From Variovorax atrisoli 110B (GTDB lineage: Bacteria; Pseudomonadota; Gammaproteobacteria; Burkholderiales; Burkholderiaceae_C): a DNA stretch of 64,000 nt. Shown piece by piece: positions 15,688 to 22,808 of the stretch. The stretch's first letter is position 1, and each line of letters starts with the position of its first letter. A program made the translations under genes and the position numbers. The stretch covers positions 1-64,000 of the forward strand of contig NZ_KB907462.1 of NCBI RefSeq assembly GCF_000382045.1. Reading direction: 5' to 3'. The notes beneath the pieces were generated by a model. The model had not been told where the DNA came from and made no database searches. It was given only the letters and a program-made list of their open reading frames with translations.

Positions 15688-16892
15688 TGCACACGGCGAC
15701 AGCGCACGGATCGGGCGGCTGGATGCCCGGCCCCCGCTGCGAGCGGCCCGCCACCGGCAATGGCGCGCTGAATGGGGTGCGCCTGGGCGTGAAGGACCTG
15801 ATCGACATCGCAGGCGCAGTCACCGGCGGCGGTAACCCGGACTGGGCCGCCAGCCACGCGCCGGCCGTGCACGACGCGCCCTGCGTGGCCGCGCTGCGTG
15901 GCGCAGGCGCGCGGGTCGTCGGCAAGACGATCAGCGACGAACTCGCCTTCAGCCTGGAGGGCGAGAACGCCCACTACGGCACGCCGCGCCATCCGCGCGA
16001 CCCCGATCGGCTGCCCGGTGGGTCGTCCAGCGGCAGCGCCGCCGCGGTCGCATGGGCGGAGGTCGACCTGGCGCTGGGCACCGACACGGGCGGCTCGGTG
16101 CGCGTGCCGGCGGCGTTCTGCGGGGTCGCCGCGATGCGGCCCACGCACGGCCGGATCCCGCTCGACGGGGTCCTGCCCTTCGCACCGAGCTACGACACGG
16201 TGGGGTGGTTCGCGCGCGATGCCGACCTGCTGCGCCGCGCCGGGCAGGCGCTGCTCGGCACCGAAGCCCGCATCGGCGGCGACCGGTCCGCGCCGCCCCT
16301 GCGCCTGTGCGTGGCCACGGACGCACTGGCGCTGGCGGAGCCCGCGGTGCGCGAGCCGCTGGCCGCGTGGGCCCGCCTGATGCGCATCGACAGCGAGCGC
16401 AGCGCCTATGGCGGCGGCGACTGGCGCGACTGGTTCGAAGCCTATGCCGTGCTCCAGGGCCTGGAGATCCAGGCCCACGTCGGCCCGTGGATCCACCGAC
16501 GGCGGCCGCGTTTCGGCGCCGCCATCGCGCCACGCTTCGAGGCGGCACTGGCGCTCGATGCCGCGCAGGGAACGCGCTGGAGCGACTGGCGCGCGCAGGC
16601 CGCCGCGCGGCTGGCGCAGAGGATGGACCCCGACGAGGCATGGCTGATTCCCGCCGCACCCTGCCTTGCGCTGTCGCGCCGGGCCGATGCGGCTCAGCGC
16701 GACGCCTTCTACGAGCGCGCACTGGCGCTCGGCGCGGTGGCCGGCCATGCGGGCCTGCCGCAGGTGGTGTTTCCGCTGCCGGCTGCCGAGGGCCTGCCGC
16801 CTTGCGCATCCTTCATCTCGGCCAGGGGCAATGACGACCGGCTGCTCGAACTTGCCGCGACACTAGCGCCTGCATTCCCATCCACACCATGA
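15687..16892 (+). CDS. Amidase-signature (AS) family amidase
   Basis: 401 aa, somewhat shorter than the common 450-500 residue AS enzymes. The Ser-cisSer-Lys triad motifs are intact: K in GVKDLIDIAG (about residue 36), GGSSSGSAAAV (about 112-122) and GTDTGGSVRVPA (about 131-142). The C-terminal part is compact and lacks the extra domain seen in AtzF. The start overlaps the hydrolase stop and the stop overlaps the TetR start, so all three are coupled. The substrate is unknown; the second hydrolytic step of the same pathway is a reasonable inference. Confidence 0.87.
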   Translation: MHTATAHGSGGWMPGPRCERPATGNGALNGVRLGVKDLIDIAGAVTGGGNPDWAASHAPAVHDAPCVAALRGAGARVVGKTISDELAFSLEGENAHYGTPRHPRDPDRLPGGSSSGSAAAVAWAEVDLALGTDTGGSVRVPAAFCGVAAMRPTHGRIPLDGVLPFAPSYDTVGWFARDADLLRRAGQALLGTEARIGGDRSAPPLRLCVATDALALAEPAVREPLAAWARLMRIDSERSAYGGGDWRDWFEAYAVLQGLEIQAHVGPWIHRRRPRFGAAIAPRFEAALALDAAQGTRWSDWRAQAAARLAQRMDPDEAWLIPAAPCLALSRRADAAQRDAFYERALALGAVAGHAGLPQVVFPLPAAEGLPPCASFISARGNDDRLLELAATLAPAFPSTP

Positions 16893-17554
16893 GCAAACTT
16901 TCCCCACGGCAGGCGCCGGCCCAGGAGACGATCGCGCGGCGCGACGCCGCACTCACGCGCGCAAAGCTCCTGGAAGCCGCAATCGACGAGTTCTCGAACG
17001 AGGGCTACAGCGGCGCGCGCACCGAACGCATCGCACGGCTCGCCGGCACGAACATCCGCATGCTGTACCACTACTTCGGGAGCAAGGACGACCTGTACGT
17101 CGCCGTGCTCGAAGCGGTGATGGCCGACCTGCGGCACGAAGAACTCCGGCTGGACCCTGAGGCCGAGGAGCCGCTGACCGGCCTGCTGCACATCGCCGAT
17201 TTCGTGGACCACCACTTCGCGACGCACCCGCGGCTGCGCAAGCTGCTGGCCTTCGAGAACCTCAACGAGGCGCGGCATCTCGCGCGCTCGAACCGGATCC
17301 CGGAGATGTCGTCGCCGGTGATCGCGCTGATCCGCCGCCTGCTCGTGCGCGGGGTGGCGGCCGGCGTCGTGCGCAGCGGCATCGATGCGCTGCACCTGTA
17401 CGTGGCGATGGTGAGCCTGTCGTACTACGGCCGCGCCCATGCGTTCACGCTGTCGCGCATCTTCAACAAGGACCTGCAGGCCGCGGCCTGGCAGAAGGCG
17501 CACCAGAAGATGACCCGCCAGATGGTGGCGGCCTTCCTGACGCAGGCGCCATGA
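16889..17554 (+). CDS. TetR-family regulator (RutR-like)
   Basis: 221 aa. The N-terminal helix-turn-helix (about residues 24-70) includes A-I-D-E-F-S-N-E-G-Y-S-G-A-R and M-L-Y-H-Y-F-G-S-K-D-D-L-Y, the typical TetR recognition helix end. The C-terminal half is an all-helical ligand domain similar in layout to RutR and other pyrimidine/nitrogen regulators. It is coupled to the amidase by ATGA overlap. A palindrome at 14739-14760 is the best operator candidate. Effector unknown; a pathway substrate or product is expected. Confidence 0.87.
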   Translation: MSKLSPRQAPAQETIARRDAALTRAKLLEAAIDEFSNEGYSGARTERIARLAGTNIRMLYHYFGSKDDLYVAVLEAVMADLRHEELRLDPEAEEPLTGLLHIADFVDHHFATHPRLRKLLAFENLNEARHLARSNRIPEMSSPVIALIRRLLVRGVAAGVVRSGIDALHLYVAMVSLSYYGRAHAFTLSRIFNKDLQAAAWQKAHQKMTRQMVAAFLTQAP

Positions 17555-17566
17555 ACGAACTTCCGC

Positions 17567-19174
17567 ATGACTGCTTCCATGTCCGCTGAGCCCGCACACC
17601 AGCCCGCCGCCCCTGCTTCGGCCACCTCCCGGCGAGGCATGGTGACGAGCCCCCATCCGCTGGCCAGTGCGGCGGGCCTGGAGGTGCTGGCCGACGGCGG
17701 CAACGCCATCGAGGCCGCCATCGCCATGGCGGCAGTGCTGTGCGTCGTGTGCCCGCACTTCACCGGGCTCGGAGGCGACGGCTTCTGGCTCATCGCGCAG
17801 CCCGGTGCGCCGGTGCGCGGCATCTCCGGCATCGGGCAGGCCGCCGCAGCACTTCCGCCGCTGGCGGGGCCGGTCCCGCTGCGCGGCGGCGCGTCGGCAT
17901 TGACCACGGCCGCGGCGGTGGACAGCTGGGCCCGGGCCTTCGACATCTCGGCGCGCGACTGGCAGGGCCGCCAGCGCTGGGCCTCGCTGCTGTCTCGCGC
18001 GATCGAGCATGCGCAGGAGGGCTTCGCGGTGTCGGCCTCGCAGCGCTTCTGGCACGAGATGCGGGCCGCGGAGGCGCAGCACTGGCACGGCTTCGACGCG
18101 GCGTTTCCCGCCGGCCTTTCGCAGCAGCAACAGCCCGGGCTTGCACGCACGCTGTCGCGGCTCGCGTCCCAGGGCCCGCGCGAGTTCTACGAAGGCGAAG
18201 TCGCGCACCGTCTCGCGGCCGGCCTTCAGGCCGCGGGTTCGCCGCTCACGCTGGACGACATGCGAAGCACCCGCGCCCGGGAAGTGACGCCGCTGGCCGT
18301 TCCCTACCGCGGCGGTACGCTGCTGAGCCTGCCGCCGCCGACGCAGGGCTTCGCCACGCTGGAAGCCATGGGCATCCTCGGCGAGCAGGATTTCTCCGGC
18401 ATCGCCGAAGGCAGTGCCGAGCACTTCCACCGGATGGTCGAGGCGATCAAGCTGGCCTTCGTCGACCGCGACCGCTTCCTCGCCGACCCCGATTTCGCCG
18501 AGGTGCCCGTGCAGCGGCTGCTCGACGCCGCCTACATTCGCCAGCAGGCGGCGCGGGCGCAGGCCGACGCACGGGCGATGCCCTGGCCCCAGCGGTTCCG
18601 CCAGGGCGACACCGTGTTCTTCGCGGCCGCGGATGCGTCCGGCCGCGGGGCGGGCGTGCTGCAGAGCATCTACTACGACTGGGGCAGCGGCGTCGTGGCC
18701 GGCGACACCGGCGTGCTGTGGCACAACCGCGGCGCGGCCTTCCACCACGATGCGAGCCATCCCAACGGGCTGCGCGGCGGCAAGCGGCCCTTCCACACGC
18801 TGAACCCCGTCGCCTTCATGCGCGACGGGCGGCCCGAGCTGTTGCTGGGCACGCAGGGGGCGGACGGACAGCCGCAGACGCTGGTGGCGCTGCTCACGCG
18901 GCTGATCGACTTCGGCCTGGACCCCGCGCAGGCGCTGGCACGGCCCCGGTTCCTGCTCGGGCGGACCTTCTCCGACAGCCGCGACAGCCTGAAGCTGGAG
19001 GAGGACGTGGGAGCGCAGGTCATGGCAGCGCTGGCCGCGCGCGGCCACGAGATCGCGCCTATCGCCGCGCACAGCCCGCTGGCAGGGCTGCCCGGCGTGA
19101 TCCGCTTCGAAGCCGACGGCAGCCTGGCGGGCGCGCACGACCCTCGCGGTGATGGGGTCGCACTGGGTCTCTGA
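17567..19174 (+). CDS. Gamma-glutamyltransferase-like Ntn hydrolase
   Basis: 535 aa, the length of GGT precursors. The N-terminal S-R-R-G-M-V-T-S-P-H-P-L-A-S, G-G-N-A-I-E-A-A-I-A-M and H-F-T-G-L-G-G-D-G-F segments match the large subunit. The usual self-cleavage nucleophile motif (TTHxS) is replaced by G-D-T-V-F-F, leaving Thr349 as the likely new N-terminus. No secretion signal is evident, unlike periplasmic GGT. Twelve bases separate it from the TetR gene. It probably hydrolyses an amide in the same pathway; true gamma-glutamyl specificity is doubtful. Confidence 0.82.
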   Translation: MTASMSAEPAHQPAAPASATSRRGMVTSPHPLASAAGLEVLADGGNAIEAAIAMAAVLCVVCPHFTGLGGDGFWLIAQPGAPVRGISGIGQAAAALPPLAGPVPLRGGASALTTAAAVDSWARAFDISARDWQGRQRWASLLSRAIEHAQEGFAVSASQRFWHEMRAAEAQHWHGFDAAFPAGLSQQQQPGLARTLSRLASQGPREFYEGEVAHRLAAGLQAAGSPLTLDDMRSTRAREVTPLAVPYRGGTLLSLPPPTQGFATLEAMGILGEQDFSGIAEGSAEHFHRMVEAIKLAFVDRDRFLADPDFAEVPVQRLLDAAYIRQQAARAQADARAMPWPQRFRQGDTVFFAAADASGRGAGVLQSIYYDWGSGVVAGDTGVLWHNRGAAFHHDASHPNGLRGGKRPFHTLNPVAFMRDGRPELLLGTQGADGQPQTLVALLTRLIDFGLDPAQALARPRFLLGRTFSDSRDSLKLEEDVGAQVMAALAARGHEIAPIAAHSPLAGLPGVIRFEADGSLAGAHDPRGDGVALGL

Positions 19175-19176
19175 AT

Positions 19177-19198
19177 GCCGGGCTGCCGGCAGCCCGGC
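19177..19198. terminator. 22-bp perfect palindrome between convergent genes
   Basis: An uninterrupted GC-rich palindrome fills the space between the stops of the GGT-like gene and the HiPIP gene. Its position suggests a bidirectional terminator or RNA-stabilising hairpin. There is no T-tract. Confidence 0.55.
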
Positions 19199-19200
19199 CC

Positions 19201-19506
19201 TCAGGCCTTCTTCGCCCAGGCGCTGCACCACCCCTTGGCGTTGACCTGCTTGCCGGGGAAGAGCGCGCAGTTGCCCTGCGGGTCGGTCGGCTTCGATTGC
19301 CACAGCGCGCAGCCGTTGCACAGCTGGGCGTTGTCGTGCTTCGGGAATTTCTTCGCATCGGCCCTGGCCGAATCCGCGACATAGCCGAGCGCCACGGCCT
19401 GCGGGTCCTTCTCGTCGAGTTGGGCCTGCGCGAACGCACCGGAGGCGCAGGCGGCGGCGCCCGTCGCGGCGAGGGTCAGGATGAAGATGCGGCGGCTGGA
19501 TGTCAT
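19201..19506 (-). CDS. High-potential iron-sulfur protein (HiPIP)
   Basis: 101 aa periplasmic electron carrier. It has a twin-arginine-type signal (SSRRIFIL, cleavage near residue 28), consistent with Tat export of a folded [4Fe-4S] protein. The four cluster cysteines are visible in the family pattern: C-N-G-C (C63 and C66), C80 in G-N-C-A-L-F and C94 in G-W-C-S-A-W. HiPIPs carry electrons to reaction centres or terminal oxidases. The gene overlaps a small membrane protein gene upstream by four bases, and an FNR-type box precedes the pair. Confidence 0.93.
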   Translation of the reverse strand: MTSSRRIFILTLAATGAAACASGAFAQAQLDEKDPQAVALGYVADSARADAKKFPKHDNAQLCNGCALWQSKPTDPQGNCALFPGKQVNAKGWCSAWAKKA

Positions 19507-19661
19507 CGTGGAACTTTCGTCGTGTGTGGAACGGGTGCAAGGCCGTCCGGCGCGGCGCTGCGCTCATTCAGCCCCGCCAGCACGAGAACGCCCGTGGCCA
19601 GCAGCGTGGCGATGCAGAACCCGACGACCTGCAGGATTGGGTTCGATGTGATGTTGTTCAT
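19503..19661 (-). CDS. Small single-span membrane protein
   Basis: 52 aa with one hydrophobic helix (about residues 8-29) and a polar, proline-containing tail. A GAGG-type site precedes ATG 19661. Its stop overlaps the HiPIP start (ATGA), so the two are translated together; a role as membrane partner or assembly factor for HiPIP is only a guess. An FNR-type box is centred 75 bp upstream, within the 3' end of the NUDIX gene. No family is recognised. Confidence 0.6.
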   Translation of the reverse strand: MNNITSNPILQVVGFCIATLLATGVLVLAGLNERSAAPDGLAPVPHTTKVPR

Positions 19662-19699
19662 GGGGCGACCTCGCGTTGGATGTCTGGACTGGCCTGCGC

Positions 19700-20242
19700 T
19701 CATTCTTGAGCGGCCTGCTGCATGCGGCCTTGCGCAGGATCAACCGCGCGAATCGCGCGCGGGTCGACGGGCGCGGGCGATGCGTCGACCGGCCCCACCT
19801 CGTACAGCAGCTGCCCGTGGATGCCGGCCAGCGAGATCGCGCCGGTCAGCACCGCGACGAGGCTGGGCGCGCAAAGCAGCGGAAGCTGCTCGATGGCGGC
19901 CCAGCGGAATGCGTCCATCTCGGGGCGCCGCCGTCCTGAACGGTCGGTGTAGAAGCTGGAGCACACGCAGGTCTTCGCCTCGAAGTGATGCACCAGCACC
20001 GCGAAGAGCCAGAGGTCCTTGTTGCTGCGGTAGCGAAAGCGCCCGAGCTCCCTCAGCTGCCGCGGCGCGAGCCGCAGGCCGCATTCCTCGGCGGCCTCCC
20101 GCGCGGCCGCGTGCGTGCCGGGCTCCTCCCCTTCCCTCATGCCCTTGGGAATGTCCCAGTAGCGGCTGCCGCTCGCGTGGCAGAGCAGCAACCGGGCCGC
20201 CGCATCGAAGACGAGGACGCCGCAGCTGATCGATCGTTCCAT
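19700..20242 (-). CDS. NUDIX hydrolase
   Basis: 180 aa from ATG 20242. The Nudix box is perfect: G-x5-E-x7-R-E-A-A-E-E-C-G-L, starting near residue 34. The motif is preceded by Y-W-D-I-P-K-G, which resembles bis(5'-nucleosyl)-tetraphosphatase and related house-cleaning enzymes. It lies 10 bp downstream of the HtrA-like protease stop, so it is probably the third gene of a USP-protease-NUDIX operon. Its 3' end contains the FNR-type box of the next unit. The exact nucleotide substrate is not predictable. Confidence 0.9.
   Translation of the reverse strand: MERSISCGVLVFDAAARLLLCHASGSRYWDIPKGMREGEEPGTHAAAREAAEECGLRLAPRQLRELGRFRYRSNKDLWLFAVLVHHFEAKTCVCSSFYTDRSGRRRPEMDAFRWAAIEQLPLLCAPSLVAVLTGAISLAGIHGQLLYEVGPVDASPAPVDPRAIRAVDPAQGRMQQAAQE
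19730..19743 (-). promoter_or_regulatory. FNR/Anr-type box before small membrane protein-HiPIP
   Basis: Minus-strand TTGAT-CCTG-CGCAA, centred 75 bp before ATG 19661. After exactly 22 nt comes AAGAAT, a plausible -10. The site lies inside the NUDIX coding sequence. Confidence 0.65.
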
Positions 20243-20252
20243 CGCGAGAGCC

Positions 20253-21698
20253 TCAGGGGGTCGGCACGGCGGCTTCGCCTGCGCGCCTGGCCACCGGCGC
20301 ACGCGCAGCGCTTCGCGGCAGGATCGCCACATAGCTTCGGGCCGAGCCGCGCACGACGAGCAGCGCGACCGTGTCGCTCTCGGCGACGGAGCGGATCGCC
20401 GCATCGAAGTCCGCGAGGCTGGCCACTTCCACGTCGTTGACCGCGATCAGCATGTCGCCGTATCGCAGCCCCGCGAGCTGCGCCGAGCCCGAGACCGACT
20501 GCACATAGAGCCCGGGCGATGGCAGGCTGATGCCCAGCACGCCCTTGCGCTCGGCGAGTTCCAGCCCGAAGCGCGTTTCCTGCGCGAAGGTGCGCCCGGC
20601 CGGCCGCGGCGGGTCGTCGGGCGGGTTCTCGAGCACGCCCACTTGCACCGTCAACGGCGCGCTGTGGCGCCAGATCTTCAGCGCGACGCGGCTGCCCTTG
20701 CGGGCGGCGGCCACGCGGTTCTGGATGTCGGCATAGCCCATCGGGGCATCGGCGTCGACGGCCAGCACCACGTCGCCGCTGCGCAGCCCTGCCTCCGCGG
20801 CCGGGCTGTCCGCGTCCACGCGCACCACCAGCGCACCCTGCGCGGCGGCGAGGCCGAAGGCCGGCGCCAGGTCGGCCGTCAGGGGTTGGGTGCGCACGCC
20901 GATGTGGCCCCGCCTCACGTGCCCCGTCGCGCGGAGTTCGTCGGCGACGCGCATCGCCGTATCGATCGGCAGGCTGAACGACACGCCGAAATATCCGCCG
21001 CCGGGCGAGTAGATCATCGAGTTCATGCCCACCACCTCGCCCCGCTCGTCGAACAGCGGCCCGCCCGAGTTGCCGGGGTTGAGCGCCACGTCGGTCTGGA
21101 TCAGCGGCACGCCGCTTCCTCCGGGCATGTAGCGCGGATTGGCGCTCACCACGCCCGCCGTCACGCTGCGCTCGAACCCGAAGGGCGCTCCCATCGCCGC
21201 GACCCACTCGCCGGGGCACAGCACGCTGCCGCGCCCCAGGGCGACGACCGGCAGGCCGCGCGCCGACACCTTAAGCAGCGCGACATCGCTGAGGCGGTCG
21301 GCTCCGGCCACCTCGGCATCGAAGCGGCGCTGGTCGGCGGTGACGACGGAAATCGACCGGGCGCCGGCCACCGCGTGCGCGCTGGTCAGGATGTATCCGT
21401 CGCTGCCGATGATGAAGCCAGAGGCGAAGCCGCGGCTCCAGCCCCGGTCCCACGGCATGTGCGAGCGGCCTTCGCCGGCGACCGGCCGTTCGCCGCCGGC
21501 TTCCGTGACCAGGATGCTCACCACCGCGGGCGATTGCCGCGCAGCGGCGGCCGCGAAGTCGGCGGCCTGCGACACCGACGGCCCCCGTTCCGGGCAGGAA
21601 GTCGACTGCGCCCCTGCCTCCACGGCAAACGCGAGCGTGAATGCGAATGCGCCGACGGCCAGCGCGAACGAGCCCCGCGCCAGGGCGACGGCTTTCAT
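20253..21698 (-). CDS. HtrA/DegP-like serine protease with two PDZ domains
   Basis: 481 aa periplasmic S1C protease. A signal peptide (about residues 1-30) is followed by a trypsin-like domain with H108 (TSAHAV), D138 (SDVALLKV) and S211 (GNSGGPL), all in place. Two PDZ domains follow (about 270-355 and 385-465), as in DegP/DegQ. Start overlaps the USP stop, so the gene is coupled to that stress gene under the bidirectional FNR-type box at 22186. Role: degradation or refolding of envelope proteins. A second, divergent HtrA-like gene lies on the other side of the same promoter. Confidence 0.92.
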   Translation of the reverse strand: MKAVALARGSFALAVGAFAFTLAFAVEAGAQSTSCPERGPSVSQAADFAAAAARQSPAVVSILVTEAGGERPVAGEGRSHMPWDRGWSRGFASGFIIGSDGYILTSAHAVAGARSISVVTADQRRFDAEVAGADRLSDVALLKVSARGLPVVALGRGSVLCPGEWVAAMGAPFGFERSVTAGVVSANPRYMPGGSGVPLIQTDVALNPGNSGGPLFDERGEVVGMNSMIYSPGGGYFGVSFSLPIDTAMRVADELRATGHVRRGHIGVRTQPLTADLAPAFGLAAAQGALVVRVDADSPAAEAGLRSGDVVLAVDADAPMGYADIQNRVAAARKGSRVALKIWRHSAPLTVQVGVLENPPDDPPRPAGRTFAQETRFGLELAERKGVLGISLPSPGLYVQSVSGSAQLAGLRYGDMLIAVNDVEVASLADFDAAIRSVAESDTVALLVVRGSARSYVAILPRSAARAPVARRAGEAAVPTP

Positions 21699-22120
21699 CA
21701 ACGCACCAGCAGCACCGGCACCGTGCACGCAGCCAGCACCTTGGTGGCCACCGAACCCAGCACCAGGTTCGTCAGGGCGCCATGGCCGCGCGAGCCCATC
21801 ATCACGAGATCGAACTGCCCCTTCTGCGCGAACGCGGCGATCTCCTCGGCGGGATGGCCGATGCGGTGTTCGAAGCGCGCCTCGATGCCGTTCCTGGTCA
21901 GCATGCCGCGCACCGGTTCGAGCACCATCCGCGCATCGTCCTCGTAGTAGCCGTGCACGATCTCCGGCCCCGCGAACGCGGCGGCGCGATGCGGCACGGG
22001 CAGCACCACGTGGAAGACGGTGAATTCGTGGCCAGCGCCCGCCCACTCCTTGTGCGACGCCAGGTAGCTCAGCATGCGGGCGGTGTAGTCGCTGCCATCG
22101 ACGGCAAGCAGGATCTTCAT
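21698..22120 (-). CDS. Universal stress protein (single UspA domain)
   Basis: 140 aa from ATG 22120, which follows AGGAACC. It begins with the UspA strand MKILLAVDGSDYT and ends with the ATP-loop pattern G-2X-G-9X-G-S (GSRGHGALTNLVLGS), so ATP binding is expected. It is first in an operon with the HtrA-like protease and NUDIX genes, and is divergent from the flavodoxin-like gene across a shared FNR-type box. Family role: persistence under stress and oxygen limitation; the molecular partner is unknown. Confidence 0.92.
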   Translation of the reverse strand: MKILLAVDGSDYTARMLSYLASHKEWAGAGHEFTVFHVVLPVPHRAAAFAGPEIVHGYYEDDARMVLEPVRGMLTRNGIEARFEHRIGHPAEEIAAFAQKGQFDLVMMGSRGHGALTNLVLGSVATKVLAACTVPVLLVR

Positions 22121-22185
22121 GATGGTTCCTTCAGCAGGGGGCATCCCCGATGCACGAATGCTCGCCGTGAAGGCTTCGCCTGCCC

Positions 22186-22199
22186 TTGATGCAGCGCAA
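22186..22199. promoter_or_regulatory. Bidirectional FNR/Anr-type box
   Basis: TTGAT-GCAG-CGCAA lies between divergent starts at 22120 and 22257, centred 72 and 64 bp from them. Rightward, TACATT follows after exactly 22 nt, the class II FNR spacing. The leftward -10 is less clear. Confidence 0.75.
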
Positions 22200-22256
22200 G
22201 GCGATGCGGGCCTGCACTGCCTACATTGGCTCGACATCCATGCAGCAGAGGCCAAC

Positions 22257-22784
22257 ATGAGCAACGTCCTGGTGATCGTCTACTCCTACACCGGCACCTC
22301 CCGGCGCGTCGCGGAACTCCTTTGCAGCCAGCAGAACTGGCCGCTCGCGAGCATCACCGAGGTGCAGCCGCGCGCGGGCGGCCTCGGCAGCCTGCGCTGC
22401 GTGATCGATTCCCTCCTGCGGCGGCGCCCCGCCATCCGCTACGACGGCCCGCCGCCCACCGACTTCGATGCCGTGGTGCTGGTGTCGCCGATCTGGTTGC
22501 TGCAGCTCGCCAGCCCGATGCGCGCGTTCGTCGCGCGCCAGCGCGGCCGGCTTCCGGACGTTGCCGTGCTATCGGTCATGGGCGGGCAGGGAGCACCGAA
22601 CGCGGCGGCCGAAATCGCCCGGATCCTCGACCGCGCGCCGATCCTGAGTTCCTCGGTCACGATGCGCGAAGTGGACGACGGCAGCTGCGCCGCCAGGCTG
22701 CAGGCCTTCGGCACTGCCGTGCGCGATGCTGAAGCCTCGCACGATGTGGTTCGTCCCGTCACGCTGTCGCCGCAGTCGAGCTGA
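22257..22784 (+). CDS. Flavodoxin-like protein
   Basis: 175 aa. The N-terminal VLVIVYSYTGTSRRVAELL is the FMN phosphate-binding loop of flavodoxins (S/T-x-T-G-x-[ST]), and V-L-V-S-P-I-W near residue 80 corresponds to the second flavin loop. It is therefore probably an FMN-binding electron carrier or NAD(P)H-dependent reductase. It is the first gene rightward of the bidirectional FNR-type box, 24 bp before an HtrA-like lipoprotein gene. Redox partner unknown. Confidence 0.8.
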   Translation: MSNVLVIVYSYTGTSRRVAELLCSQQNWPLASITEVQPRAGGLGSLRCVIDSLLRRRPAIRYDGPPPTDFDAVVLVSPIWLLQLASPMRAFVARQRGRLPDVAVLSVMGGQGAPNAAAEIARILDRAPILSSSVTMREVDDGSCAARLQAFGTAVRDAEASHDVVRPVTLSPQSS

Positions 22785-22808
22785 AGCAGGATCCGGATCG
22801 ACCTGACC

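Noticed and set aside
16709..19567. A 952-residue open frame on the minus strand
   Set aside because: It is Arg/Ala/Gly-rich, lies antisense to TetR and GGT genes with clear families, and matches no domain: a GC-skew shadow.
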